From G963664115 sp965263045 (GTDB lineage Bacteria > Acidobacteriota > Terriglobia > 20CM-2-55-15): a DNA stretch of 64,000 nt. A program made the position numbers and the translations under genes. Shown one piece after another: positions 36,867 to 45,522 of this stretch. Below the pieces are notes generated by a model. It made no database searches, was not told where the DNA came from, and saw nothing but the letters and a program-made list of their open reading frames with translations. The stretch lies in assembly GCA_965263045.1 (NCBI GenBank), contig CBDHGK010000041.1:4712001-4776000 (forward strand), read 5' to 3'. Each line of letters begins with the position of its first letter. The first letter of the stretch is position 1.

Positions 36867-37907
36867 ATGATTCCCAGGCGATTGATTGCTCTAAGCGTCT
36901 TAATAGTGTTCGGGGTGGGTTTCTCCCTGGCACAGGGCCCGCGAAGAAATGTCGGTGAAAACATTCCCCTGCCGCCGATCCCGGAACGGGACGGGGCACT
37001 CGATCTGGACGTGGATGATCGTTTCGCGCTCTCGATCGACATCGAGGTCATCAACGTCGACGTCGTTGTCACCGACAGAGACGACAACCCGATCTCCGGA
37101 CTGGAGAAGGATCATTTTCGCGTCTTTGTGGACGACGAAGAACAACTCGTGACCAACTTCAGCCCGACGGATACGCCGCTGACGGTCGTCATCCTAGTTG
37201 AGTTCGGTGACACATTCGCTTACTACTACGACGACGTGATCGGCCCCTCGGCGGGATTCATTCAATCGCTCCGCGATACCGACTGGGCCGCCATCATCAG
37301 CTACGACATCCGGCCCCAGATCGTCACCGACTTCACGCAGAATCAGAACGAACTGTTTAACGGTCTCCGGAGCCTCCAGTTTCCGGGATTCCGCGAAACG
37401 TCCTTTTACGACGCCGTCGGCTTCACGCTGGACCGGATGGAGAATATCGAGGGGAAGAAGGCGATCTTCCTGTTGACCACCGGCATTGACACGCTGAGCA
37501 AACGAAACTACGGCGACATGCTTCGCCAGGCGGAAACCTCGGACACGATGATCTACCCCGTCGCCATGGGCCAGAGTTTCTTCATGTTCAACGAAGACCG
37601 GATGGGTAGCATTGCCCGGATGCAGATGCTCCAGGCCAGAAACGCGCTTCAAACCCTGGCCCGGGTCACTGGCGGCACGGCCTTCTTCCCTCGATTTGAT
37701 GGGGAATACCCTGGCATATATGAAACCGTTGGCATCCATCTGAGAAACCAGTACAGCCTGGGATTAGTTCCGAGAGATCTCGAAGAAGATGACGAACTGC
37801 GCGAGATCCGGGTCGAAGTCATGGACGTGGACGTGGATGGCGATGGAGAACCTGACGAGCTGGAAGTCCGCCATAAGAGGGGCTTCTACAATTATGAGGG
37901 CGAGTAG
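36867..37907 (+). CDS. Secreted VWFA-related (Acidobacteria-type) protein
   Basis: A 346-residue protein. The start at 36867 (MIPRRLIALSVLIVFGVGFSLA) gives a clean signal peptide and has GGAGGAGAG nine bases upstream. 'VINVDVVVTDRDDNPISGLEKDHFRVFVD' is the hallmark opening of the Acidobacteria VWFA-related family. The VWA fold follows from about residue 108 ('TVVILVEFGDTFAYY', 'DWAAIISYD', 'KKAIFLLTTGID'). The MIDAS DxSxS motif is replaced (VEFGDTF), so metal binding is doubtful. Exported; function unknown. Confidence 0.9.
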   Translation: MIPRRLIALSVLIVFGVGFSLAQGPRRNVGENIPLPPIPERDGALDLDVDDRFALSIDIEVINVDVVVTDRDDNPISGLEKDHFRVFVDDEEQLVTNFSPTDTPLTVVILVEFGDTFAYYYDDVIGPSAGFIQSLRDTDWAAIISYDIRPQIVTDFTQNQNELFNGLRSLQFPGFRETSFYDAVGFTLDRMENIEGKKAIFLLTTGIDTLSKRNYGDMLRQAETSDTMIYPVAMGQSFFMFNEDRMGSIARMQMLQARNALQTLARVTGGTAFFPRFDGEYPGIYETVGIHLRNQYSLGLVPRDLEEDDELREIRVEVMDVDVDGDGEPDELEVRHKRGFYNYEGE

Positions 37908-37960
37908 GCGGTTAGCGGCAATGTGTGTCGCGTCTGGCACCTCCCACCAGTTCGGGCTAG

Positions 37961-38229
37961 CAGCCCGTGGCAGAAGTCTCGCGGGCCGCGCGCAGGGGTC
38001 TTCGGGTTGCAGGCGCGAAGTGAGGAGCGGAACGATGTCTTTTCATCGTGACCGACGAACGACAATGCCTGTGGCCCGCCCCCCCCTGCGCCCATAGGGT
38101 TACGGCGAAACGGGGCCGTCTTCGTTGTCGTCGACTCCTCGTAATGAATGAGCATTGCAGCGTCGTCGCCTCCTAGAATCCGGCCCCGTTTGGCCGTAAC
38201 GCGACCCGCGAGACTTCTGCCACGGGCTG
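37961..38229. repeat. MITE-like palindromic-ended repeat, type A, copy 2
   Basis: 269 bp, nearly identical to 10066-10334, with the same inverted ends. CTAG is on the left (37957-37960); on the right the border is mutated to CTGG (38230-38233). It fills the gap between two convergent genes, 11 bases from the stop of the FecR-like gene, and could fold into a strong hairpin in either transcript. Confidence 0.88.
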
Positions 38230-38240
38230 CTGGCTTGTAA

Positions 38241-38993
38241 TCATTCCTGAGTGTCACGCGTCGTCTGTTCAGAACCGCGACCCCCTCGGGGAGGGTTCGG
38301 ACCGGGTGCGGGAGTGGAATCTTCGTAGCCAAGGGGTACTCCAGGAGATACTCCAGGAAATCCGATATAGACATTCGGTCTCCATCCAGCCTCGCCCGGA
38401 CCATCCGGACGGGGCGACTGTGCCCGCCCGTCCTCTGAATCCCTGATTGTACCGACACGATAGGTGCGGACTTCGGGCTCACCGGGCGCTCGAAATACCA
38501 CGGCTTCGGAATCCACGTTTTCCATCGTGAGACCACCGGATCTGAGTCCGAGTATGACCTTTCCCTCTGAGAGTTCCAGGTCCGCCTCGCCGGGCCCCTC
38601 CGACAGGAGGAAATCGCCGAAGGACGTCCGGACGCGCAGGGCCCACGAATCGGTGCCGACACGGACTTTGCCAGCCTCAAGGCGGATCACCGGCACCGCA
38701 CCCAGCGACTCCAACCCAACGACAGAATCGGGTCCCAGCGTCAACTCGATTCCGGGATCCACGGCGATCACGGCAAAAGACGCAAGCCCGGTTCGCACCG
38801 AATCGCCTTCCGCAAGCGGTGCCAGAACACTCCGACGTCGGGCGGCGTCATCGGTGATTTCGATCGTGTCGCCATGAGCCACAAGCCGGGCGCGGCTGAG
38901 GGCACCGTCGAGGGCGGCGGCCGGGGAACGATCCTGACCCCCTGCGGCTAAGCCCAGGGAGAGCGTGGCAACGGTGATCGACATTCGAATCAC
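38241..38993 (-). CDS. FecR-like secreted protein
   Basis: A 250-residue protein. The start MIRMSITVATLSLGLAAGG gives a signal peptide. The central beta-rich part ('RARLVAHGDTIEITDDAARRRSVLAPLAEGDSVRTGLASFAVIAV' and 'IRLEAGKVRV') resembles a FecR domain, a beta-helix-like sensor or structural module. The C-terminus is Pro/Gly-rich and probably disordered. It follows the next gene upstream by three bases in an operon running 40110 to 38241. Confidence 0.65.
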   Translation of the reverse strand: MIRMSITVATLSLGLAAGGQDRSPAAALDGALSRARLVAHGDTIEITDDAARRRSVLAPLAEGDSVRTGLASFAVIAVDPGIELTLGPDSVVGLESLGAVPVIRLEAGKVRVGTDSWALRVRTSFGDFLLSEGPGEADLELSEGKVILGLRSGGLTMENVDSEAVVFRAPGEPEVRTYRVGTIRDSEDGRAQSPRPDGPGEAGWRPNVYIGFPGVSPGVPLGYEDSTPAPGPNPPRGGRGSEQTTRDTQE

Positions 38994-38996
38994 GGT

Positions 38997-39620
38997 TCAG
39001 TCCTGCGCCTCGATCGCTTCCTTCAATCGGATGGCGGTCGTACGAGCGTAGTTCACCACCCCGGAATCGGCCCCAATGCGTTCGAGCATCGGAATCAGGC
39101 GTGGGGCGTCTGCCAGCCGATCCCGTTCAAGATCTTTTTCGATCTGATCCAGCCGTCCCGGAATACCCAGCCGATCGAACAGCAGCGCGGACTCGATGTC
39201 GAGCAGGAGCAGCTCCTGTGAGATCAGCCGGTCGAAAAACCGGGAAAGCGCAGCTGCTTCCGGCGGCTCCGGCAGGTAAAACGCCGATTCGCGGTTTCCC
39301 CTGGGCCCTTCCAGCTTCATGGTTTTGAGCCCCAGGCTCAGCACTTCACGGCCGGAATCATAGGTTTCGGCATCCGCCAGGTAGTCTGTTTCCGCCAGAA
39401 GATCAACAAACCTGCGGGTTCCCGATGGCGAAAGGCGTAGCTCCACATCGACTGTATCGGCATCTTTGTAGGTCAGCATGAACGTCCCCTGACCTGAACC
39501 ATCCAGCTGAATGCACTGAATATCGCCCGTTCCACCGAGCCCTTCACGGCAAAAGCTGAAACTGAAAAATTCGCCCTGGGGCAAGAGGGCCAGCAGTAAG
39601 AGTAAGATCAGATTAGTCAC
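38997..39620 (-). CDS. Exported protein of unknown function
   Basis: A 207-residue protein. An N-terminal hydrophobic segment ('LILLLLLALLPQGEF') suggests a signal peptide. The rest is a beta-strand then helix pattern with no family I recognise. Its start overlaps the ruvC stop by eight bases and its stop is three bases before the FecR-like start, so the three are probably cotranscribed. Confidence 0.7.
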   Translation of the reverse strand: MTNLILLLLLALLPQGEFFSFSFCREGLGGTGDIQCIQLDGSGQGTFMLTYKDADTVDVELRLSPSGTRRFVDLLAETDYLADAETYDSGREVLSLGLKTMKLEGPRGNRESAFYLPEPPEAAALSRFFDRLISQELLLLDIESALLFDRLGIPGRLDQIEKDLERDRLADAPRLIPMLERIGADSGVVNYARTTAIRLKEAIEAQD

Positions 39621-40110
39621 GGATCGTGGTTGCCTCCTCGAAACGGTAGCTTTGAGCGTGGCAGATGGCTACGGCCAGGGCGTCGGAAGCATCATGAGGT
39701 TGCGGAACCTGGGCCAGGCTGAGCAGGGATCGCACCATCTGTTGCACCTGCGTCTTCTCGGCTCGGCCGTACCCGGTCACGGCAGATTTCACCTGGAGTG
39801 CGGAATACTCGTATACCCCGAGTCCCGCCTGCGCGGCTGCAAATATCGATACGCCTCTGACGTGGCCGAGCTTGAGTGCGCTTTGGGGGTTGGCCCCATG
39901 GAAGACGCTTTCGAATGCGGCCACGTCAGGCGTGTGGTCTCGAATGATTTCCTGAAGTCCGGCATGCACAGATTGCAAGCGCAGCGCCAGAGGATCGGCT
40001 ATCCGTGTGCGAATCGCGCCGCAATCCACATAGCGATAGCGATCCGCACCGGTATCGATCACACCGTATCCGGTCACTCTGGAACCGCAATCTACGCCAA
40101 GAATTCTCAT
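39613..40110 (-). CDS. ruvC: Crossover junction endodeoxyribonuclease RuvC
   Basis: A 165-residue RNase H-fold nuclease. Acidic residues: Asp7 in 'ILGVDCGSRVTGYGV', Glu in 'VAAFESVFHGANPQSALKLGHVRGV', and the C-terminal pair in 'PHDASDALAVAICH'. 'KSAVTGYGRAEKTQVQQMV' is conserved. It cleaves Holliday junctions with RuvAB. The YebC regulator gene lies upstream, a common neighbour. Confidence 0.96.
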   Translation of the reverse strand: MRILGVDCGSRVTGYGVIDTGADRYRYVDCGAIRTRIADPLALRLQSVHAGLQEIIRDHTPDVAAFESVFHGANPQSALKLGHVRGVSIFAAAQAGLGVYEYSALQVKSAVTGYGRAEKTQVQQMVRSLLSLAQVPQPHDASDALAVAICHAQSYRFEEATTIRD

Positions 40111-40221
40111 AAAATTGAATCAGGACTGGCGTGACTGGCCCGGGAACCCTCCGGGCCAGAGAGCGCGTTCCTGCGGCACTGCTTCACGACCCGGCCCGCC
40201 GCCTTCGAGGGCCGGGGCTGA

Positions 40222-40968
40222 CTACATCGCGTCGGCGAGTTCCGACTCTTCGATGTCGAAGTTCGCGTACACGTTCTGGACATCCTCGTGGTCGTCGAGC
40301 GCGTCCATCAGCTTGATCATCTGCCGGGCAGGCTTGCCCTCGAGCTTGATGAAGTTCTGGGGAATCATGGAGACTTCGGCTGTCTTGGGCTCGATACCTT
40401 TTTCTTTGAGCTCTCCGAGCACCGCATGGAACGACTCGGGCTCAGTCAGAATCTCGTACTGGTCGTCCTGGGCCGCGAAGTCGTCGGCGCCCGCCTCGAT
40501 CGCAACATTCATGGCGGTCTCTTCATCCATATCCGCTGAGGGAACCAGGATGTAGCCGCGTTTCGTGAACATCCACGCGACACAGCCGTTCTCGCCCAGG
40601 TTTCCGCCGTTCTTGCTCAACACATAGCGCAGTTCACCCACGGTTCGGTTTCGATTGTCGGTCAGCACCTCGACCATAACCGCGACCCCTCCGGGGCCGT
40701 AACCTTCGTAGATGATCTCTTCAATCGCGGTGCCTTCCAGCTCACCCGTACCCTTCATGATGGCGCGTTTAATGTTGTCGGCCGGCATATTCAGCGCTTT
40801 CGCATCGCTGACGGCTTTCCGCAACCTCGGGTTAGCTTCAGGATCTCCACCTCCGAGCCGCGCGGCTATCGTGATTTCCTTGATCGCTTTCGTGAACGAC
40901 CGGCCGCGCTTCGCGTCCGTTGCGGCCTTCTTGTGCTTGATACTGTGCCACTTGGAATGGCCCGACAT
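40222..40968 (-). CDS. yebC: YebC/PmpR-family regulator
   Basis: A 248-residue protein. 'MSGHSKWHSIKHKKAATDAKRG', 'LRKAVSDAKALNMPADNIKRAI', 'IIYEGYGPGGVAVMVEVLTDNRNRTVGELR' and 'NGGNLGENGCVAWMF' are near-invariant in the family. Members act as DNA-binding regulators or as translation factors. Sits 111 bases upstream of ruvC on the same strand. Confidence 0.97.
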   Translation of the reverse strand: MSGHSKWHSIKHKKAATDAKRGRSFTKAIKEITIAARLGGGDPEANPRLRKAVSDAKALNMPADNIKRAIMKGTGELEGTAIEEIIYEGYGPGGVAVMVEVLTDNRNRTVGELRYVLSKNGGNLGENGCVAWMFTKRGYILVPSADMDEETAMNVAIEAGADDFAAQDDQYEILTEPESFHAVLGELKEKGIEPKTAEVSMIPQNFIKLEGKPARQMIKLMDALDDHEDVQNVYANFDIEESELADAM

Positions 40969-41104
40969 AGTGACTCCTTAAACAGTTTCTCTTAGGGGCA
41001 TCTTAGCACAGGGAGAAATGGAGAGAGGGTGGCTTATCTCGTGTCGCTGTCGGGAGTTATAGACCCGACGAACCGGTAACCGACCGGCTCGTCGGGCAGG
41101 CGTT

Positions 41105-41971
41105 TTACTGGTCCGGTGGAGCTGAATCCGTGGAATCCACGGAGTCAGCGCCGGCCTCGTCCTCGATTTCGTCCCCGAAGGTGAGGATAACGTCTGAGGC
41201 GAACTGCTTGTAGTTTTCGTACCGGATCACCTGGCGGATCTTTTTGGGACCGCTTGAGAAATTCAAGGTGTCCACGGCCCGGGTATAGGTCGGAAACCAG
41301 AAGTCGTCGATCTGTTCCCGGTAGGTTTCAAAACGCGGAAAGAGGTTCTCCTGACCGTTTTCCGTAATATCGGGGACGGCCTTGCCGAACGTCTTTACAA
41401 TCTGCAGGTCGAGATCATCCACCCAGATCTGGCCTTCGAAGTATCGCTCTCCTTCTTCGAGAACTTTCGGACCAACCTGGAAAACATAGGTATCAACTTC
41501 GTCGATCAGTTCCTTGCCGCGATACTCGACATCGTACAGGTGCAGGTCTTCCGTCGTAAGAACGAACGGTTGGATATCGCGGATGTCGTCCAGATCCTGA
41601 GGGGTGAGTTGGATGCCCTCGAGCGTGCTCAGGGGCGCATAGACGACCTTCTCGGTTCGTTCCCGGCCACCTGCCTCGAACAGAATGTCGCTGATCATAT
41701 GGTATTCGCCGATAACGCGGTCACGCGCGTTCAATTCCTGGACAGTGACGTCCTGGCGGTAGGTATAGTTGCCGCGCGCAAATCTGAACTGGGACTCCAT
41801 GGCGGCAAACTGTTCGATTATTTCCTCGACGGGAATCGGGGGTTGCTCATCCCGTAATCCGCCATCCTGTGCGTCTGCGGAGATCGAGATCAAAACTGAA
41901 ACAAGCAACGGGCTGAATACAAAGGTCGTTATCCGTCCCGGGAAAGTAGTCTGAGACATTAATTGCGACAT
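41105..41971 (-). CDS. LolA-like outer-membrane lipoprotein-sorting protein
   Basis: A 288-residue protein from ATG 41971 (a second ATG at 41959 is possible). A signal peptide ('ITTFVFSPLLVSVLISISADAQ') precedes a LolA-like beta half-barrel: 'ESQFRFARGNYTYRQDVTVQEL', 'GQIWVDDLDLQIVKTFGKAVP' and 'FWFPTYTRAVDTLNFSSGPKKIRQVIRYENYKQF'. This long version is common in Acidobacteria. Probably periplasmic; exact role unknown. Confidence 0.75.
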   Translation of the reverse strand: MSQLMSQTTFPGRITTFVFSPLLVSVLISISADAQDGGLRDEQPPIPVEEIIEQFAAMESQFRFARGNYTYRQDVTVQELNARDRVIGEYHMISDILFEAGGRERTEKVVYAPLSTLEGIQLTPQDLDDIRDIQPFVLTTEDLHLYDVEYRGKELIDEVDTYVFQVGPKVLEEGERYFEGQIWVDDLDLQIVKTFGKAVPDITENGQENLFPRFETYREQIDDFWFPTYTRAVDTLNFSSGPKKIRQVIRYENYKQFASDVILTFGDEIEDEAGADSVDSTDSAPPDQ

Positions 41972-42216
41972 CTGGGCTCCATTTCGTAGTGTTCGGATAG
42001 CATCGCGCCCGGCCCCCAACTCGCCGAGGACCGCGGAGTTGATTTAGGCCGGCAAACCAAATACGCTAACCCGTTTAGACGGCTACCGGACAAGCACGTT
42101 TAACTGAAATATTATAGCGACTTAATTGCGGGGAGCGACGATTCAATCTCCGAAATCATCCGGTTAAGCTCCTGTCCTTGCGCGGTCGGCGATCCAAAGG
42201 TCTGTCCCAAGTGCCC

Positions 42217-43314
42217 ATGAAGGTACCGTTCTTCGATCTCAAACGACAAACCGAGCGCATTCGCGCGGAACTGGGCGCCGCCCTCATGGACGTGATTGAT
42301 TCTCAACAGTTTGTGCTGGGCCCGGCCGTCGAACGCGCAGAGGCCGCGATTGCGAAGAACCTGTCCACCGGGCATGCCATTGGTGTCGCTTCAGGTTCGG
42401 ACGCCTTGATGCTGGCCCTCATGGCTGCGGAAATCGGCCCTGGAGCGGAAGTCATCGTTCCGGCGTTCAGTTTTTTTTCTACGGCCTCATCGGCCTTGCG
42501 GCTTGGGGCCCGCGTCGTCTTTGCCGACATCGAGTTTCAATCCTTTCAGATCGATCCTGACGAAATCCGGCGCAAGATCACCCCCAGCACCCGGGCAGTA
42601 ATCGTGACCCACCTATTCGGCGATTGCGCCGATATGTTGCGAGTCCAGACCATAGCTGCGGACCACGGTATCCTCATCATCGAAGACGTCGCCCAGGCAT
42701 TCGGTGCCAGACATCGCGGACGTGCGGCGGGAACGATGGGGTTCTGCGGTTGCTTTTCGTTCTACCCAACGAAAAACCTGGCTGCAATTGGAGATGCCGG
42801 AATGATCGTGACCCATGACGCCGAAACTGCAGACCGTTTGCGCCTGCTCCGGGCACATGGACTCGAAAACGAATACGAACACAATGCTCTGGGGATCAAC
42901 AGCCGGTTGGATTCGGTGCAGGCAGCCGCAATCGCAGTCCGGCTGCCCTACGTGGACGAATGGAACGAGCGCCGACGCCGGATCGCAGGCCAATATTCCA
43001 GGGAACTCGAAGGCATCGTCACCCTTCCAACGCCCGCCCCGAACAACCGACACGTATACAATCAATTCGTAATCCGGACGTCCGAAAGGGACACGCTCAG
43101 AGAGTTTCTATCCGGCCACGGGGTCGGAACTGCAATCTACTACCCCATCCCCTTACATCTCCAGCGTGGCCTGGGTGCCGTTTGCGGTGCCCCTGGCGAC
43201 TTCCCTCGGGCGGAAGATGCGGCGCGCACCTGCCTGGCGCTGCCGATATTCCCGGAGCTGGAAGAGCCCGAGATCGTCTATGTCATCGATAAGATCCGGG
43301 AGTTCTTCAAATGA
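42217..43314 (+). CDS. DegT/DnrJ/EryC1/StrS-type aminotransferase
   Basis: A 365-residue PLP enzyme. The start at 42217 begins 'MKVPFFDLKRQ', the family's usual opening. 'IGVASGSDALMLALMA' and 'VIVPAFSFFSTASSAL' are conserved, and the PLP lysine is in 'CFSFYPTKNLAAIGDAGM'. 'LRLLRAHGLENEYEHNALGINSRLDSVQAA' also matches. It transaminates a keto-sugar nucleotide for a surface polysaccharide. No sugar gene is directly adjacent, though kdsD is convergent. Confidence 0.93.
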   Translation: MKVPFFDLKRQTERIRAELGAALMDVIDSQQFVLGPAVERAEAAIAKNLSTGHAIGVASGSDALMLALMAAEIGPGAEVIVPAFSFFSTASSALRLGARVVFADIEFQSFQIDPDEIRRKITPSTRAVIVTHLFGDCADMLRVQTIAADHGILIIEDVAQAFGARHRGRAAGTMGFCGCFSFYPTKNLAAIGDAGMIVTHDAETADRLRLLRAHGLENEYEHNALGINSRLDSVQAAAIAVRLPYVDEWNERRRRIAGQYSRELEGIVTLPTPAPNNRHVYNQFVIRTSERDTLREFLSGHGVGTAIYYPIPLHLQRGLGAVCGAPGDFPRAEDAARTCLALPIFPELEEPEIVYVIDKIREFFK

Positions 43315-43464
43315 CGTCGGACTCCGGGGACTTGCACCCCCAATGGGTTTGAGGTCGGAATGGATGCCGGAATTGATGCCGGGTTTGACTTCGGGTTTGA
43401 CGCCGGGTTGATCGAAGCGTGCTGAAGTTGACCCCGGCCGCATCCGGCTGTCAAATGCCGGCTG

Positions 43465-44430
43465 TCAAATGCCGGCAGCAATCAGATCATGGAGATGAAC
43501 CATTCCGACGACAATCTCTTCCCGGTTCAGGACGGGTAAGACGGCTGTGGGTTTGCGCCGTTCGCGCATCTGCTCCAGGGCGGTCGCTGCCTTTTCGTCG
43601 TCGTAGACCCTGTCAGGCGAAGAGTTCATGATTTCGGGAATCGTCAACGCAAAAACGTCGCCATCGGACTCCAGAGCCCGGCGAACGTCGTAATCGGTCA
43701 CCAGCCCCAGAAGACGCCCCCCCGCATCGGTCACCGACACCGCACCGACTCGGAAGGCCGTCATGTCGATCAGCATCTGCTTAATCGTAGAGTCCGGCCC
43801 CACGACCGGATTTTCGTCGCCTTTCCGCATGACGTCTTCGACCCGCAACAGCAGCCGTCGGCCCAACTGCCCCCCGGGATGATGCCGTGCAAAATCATCT
43901 TCCGACATCTTGCCCATCGTCATCAAAGTCACTGCGATCGCGTCCCCTACCACAAGGGCGGCCGTGGTACTGGAAGTCGGAGCCAGATTCAGCGGGCAAG
44001 CCTCCCGAGGAATCGGAAGCTCGAGCACAACGTCGGCGAGTTCCGCCACGGATGATTTCCCGTTCGACGTCAGAGCGATAATCGGCATTCCGACTTTCTT
44101 GAGGATGCGGAGCAAGGTATTCAGTTCACTGCTCTCTCCACTTTTTCCTATGGCAAGCACAAGATCTTCTCTCCTCACCATTCCGACATCCCCGTGCAGA
44201 GCTTCCGACGCATGCAGAAACAGTGCCGGAGTTCCCGTGCTCCGTAAAGTCGCAGCAATCTTCTGGCCAATGATCCCTGACTTCCCGATACCGGTCACAA
44301 AGACCTGCCCATCGCAGTTCGCCATCAAACCTACAGCTTCTTCGAAGTGACTGGATAAGGCTCCGCGGACGGATTCCAGTGCTTCGATTTCAATGTCGAA
44401 AACCCGACGTATTTCTTCAATCACATCCAT
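43465..44430 (-). CDS. kdsD: Arabinose-5-phosphate isomerase KdsD (KpsF/GutQ family)
   Basis: A 321-residue protein. The SIS domain covers about residues 35-170 ('GQVFVTGIGKSGIIGQKIAATLRSTGTPALFLHASEALHGD' and 'IALTSNGKSSVAELADVVLELP'), with two CBS domains at about 205-320. The layout is that of KdsD/KpsF. It makes arabinose-5-phosphate for Kdo in lipopolysaccharide, implying an outer membrane. The first CBS carries 'VEDVMRKGDENPVVGPDSTIKQ'. The short tandem repeat CCGGCTGTCAAATG just past its end has no evident function. Confidence 0.95.
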   Translation of the reverse strand: MDVIEEIRRVFDIEIEALESVRGALSSHFEEAVGLMANCDGQVFVTGIGKSGIIGQKIAATLRSTGTPALFLHASEALHGDVGMVRREDLVLAIGKSGESSELNTLLRILKKVGMPIIALTSNGKSSVAELADVVLELPIPREACPLNLAPTSSTTAALVVGDAIAVTLMTMGKMSEDDFARHHPGGQLGRRLLLRVEDVMRKGDENPVVGPDSTIKQMLIDMTAFRVGAVSVTDAGGRLLGLVTDYDVRRALESDGDVFALTIPEIMNSSPDRVYDDEKAATALEQMRERRKPTAVLPVLNREEIVVGMVHLHDLIAAGI

Positions 44431-44445
44431 AGTCGATTTCCTTAC

Positions 44446-45522
44446 CTAGTCGGTTTCCATACACTTTGCATAGATCGCTCTCGCCTGAACAGCGATTGCA
44501 TCAGCTGAAAACGCTTTCAATACGAATTGACGGGCAGCCCCGAGACTCACCTCAGAATGCCCCCGCGCCAAAACCGTGTCGAGCTTCTCGGCCAGATCGT
44601 CGCTGTTTCCATTCTCGAATACGGCGACGCAATCGGCGTCCGCCAGTTCGGAGGTCAGGCCACAGGCCGAAGACAACAGCACTCCCCGCCGACAGGCTAA
44701 AGCTTCCAGCACGACCATTCCGAATACCTCGCTTCGGGAAGGCACGACGCAGACGTCGGCATCCACGAAGGCCTCCAGTTTTTCAGAATCGTCCAGCCGG
44801 CCTGTAAAAGTCACTCGGTGTCTGATACCGGACGGCAACTGCGCATCCAATAGAGCTCGATGCCCGTCGTCCGGGCCGGCCAATACCAGGTGGACATCCC
44901 CGGAAATCTTTTCGAAAGCTTCCAACAGCAGGTCGGCGCCCTTGATCCAATTGAGCCTTCCAAGAAAGAGTACCAGTTTGGATTCGCGAATGCCCCAGCG
45001 CCCCCGGAACTGTCCGGACGCAGGCAGGACCTCGTAGCCGCTCGCATCGATCGGATTGGGCAACAGGTGGATCCGGTCCTGACTGATACCGAATGACCGC
45101 ATCTGCTCTGCCTCCAGGTTCGATACAGCGATCAAACCGGCTGCATCTCGAAGAATGCGCTTTCCCCAGAAGGAATCGAACAGCTCCTTCGCGTGGCGTT
45201 TACTGAGATGCAACAGCCCGCCGTGCGTGGACAACACATAGGGTATCCCCCTGCGGAGGGCGACCCGGCGCGCCGCCACCGTGAGAAACGATCGGAGTTC
45301 GTGGACATGGATCAGTTCAGAATCGCGAACAGCCCGATCGAGTGTTCCGCATAATCGTGTCGGAAGAAAGAGGCGATGACGAAAGGCCAGGTGGTTGGAT
45401 ATGTTCCGGCAATGCCAGACCTCCAGACCGGAATTCGGACCAATCGAAGCCTGGTCGATCGCTTCTCTGGAGAGCCGTCGAGCCCCACCGGTGTCCGTCG
45501 TAAAGACCCTCACGATCTCTCC
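44446..45522 (-). pseudogene. Glycosyltransferase family 4, N-terminus removed by IS256
   Basis: About 358 residues remain. The GT-B fold is clear: 'LIHVHELRSFLTVAARRVALRRGIPYVLSTHGG', 'LFLGRLNWIKGADLLLEAFEKI' and 'DVCVVPSRSEVFGMVVLEALACRRGVLLS' with the catalytic-region ExFGxxxxE. The frame is open right up to the IS256 border at 45522 ('GEIVRVFTTDTGG...'). The first strand and the glycine loop, about 30-45 residues, are missing. A GTG at 45513 could restart translation but would lack that loop. Likely inactive. kdsD follows 16 bases downstream. Confidence 0.8.

Noticed and set aside
43330..43470. Short tandem repeats after the DegT aminotransferase as a CRISPR-like or regulatory array
   Set aside because: The units are short (12-14 bp), imperfect and only two or three in number; there are no spacers and no cas genes.
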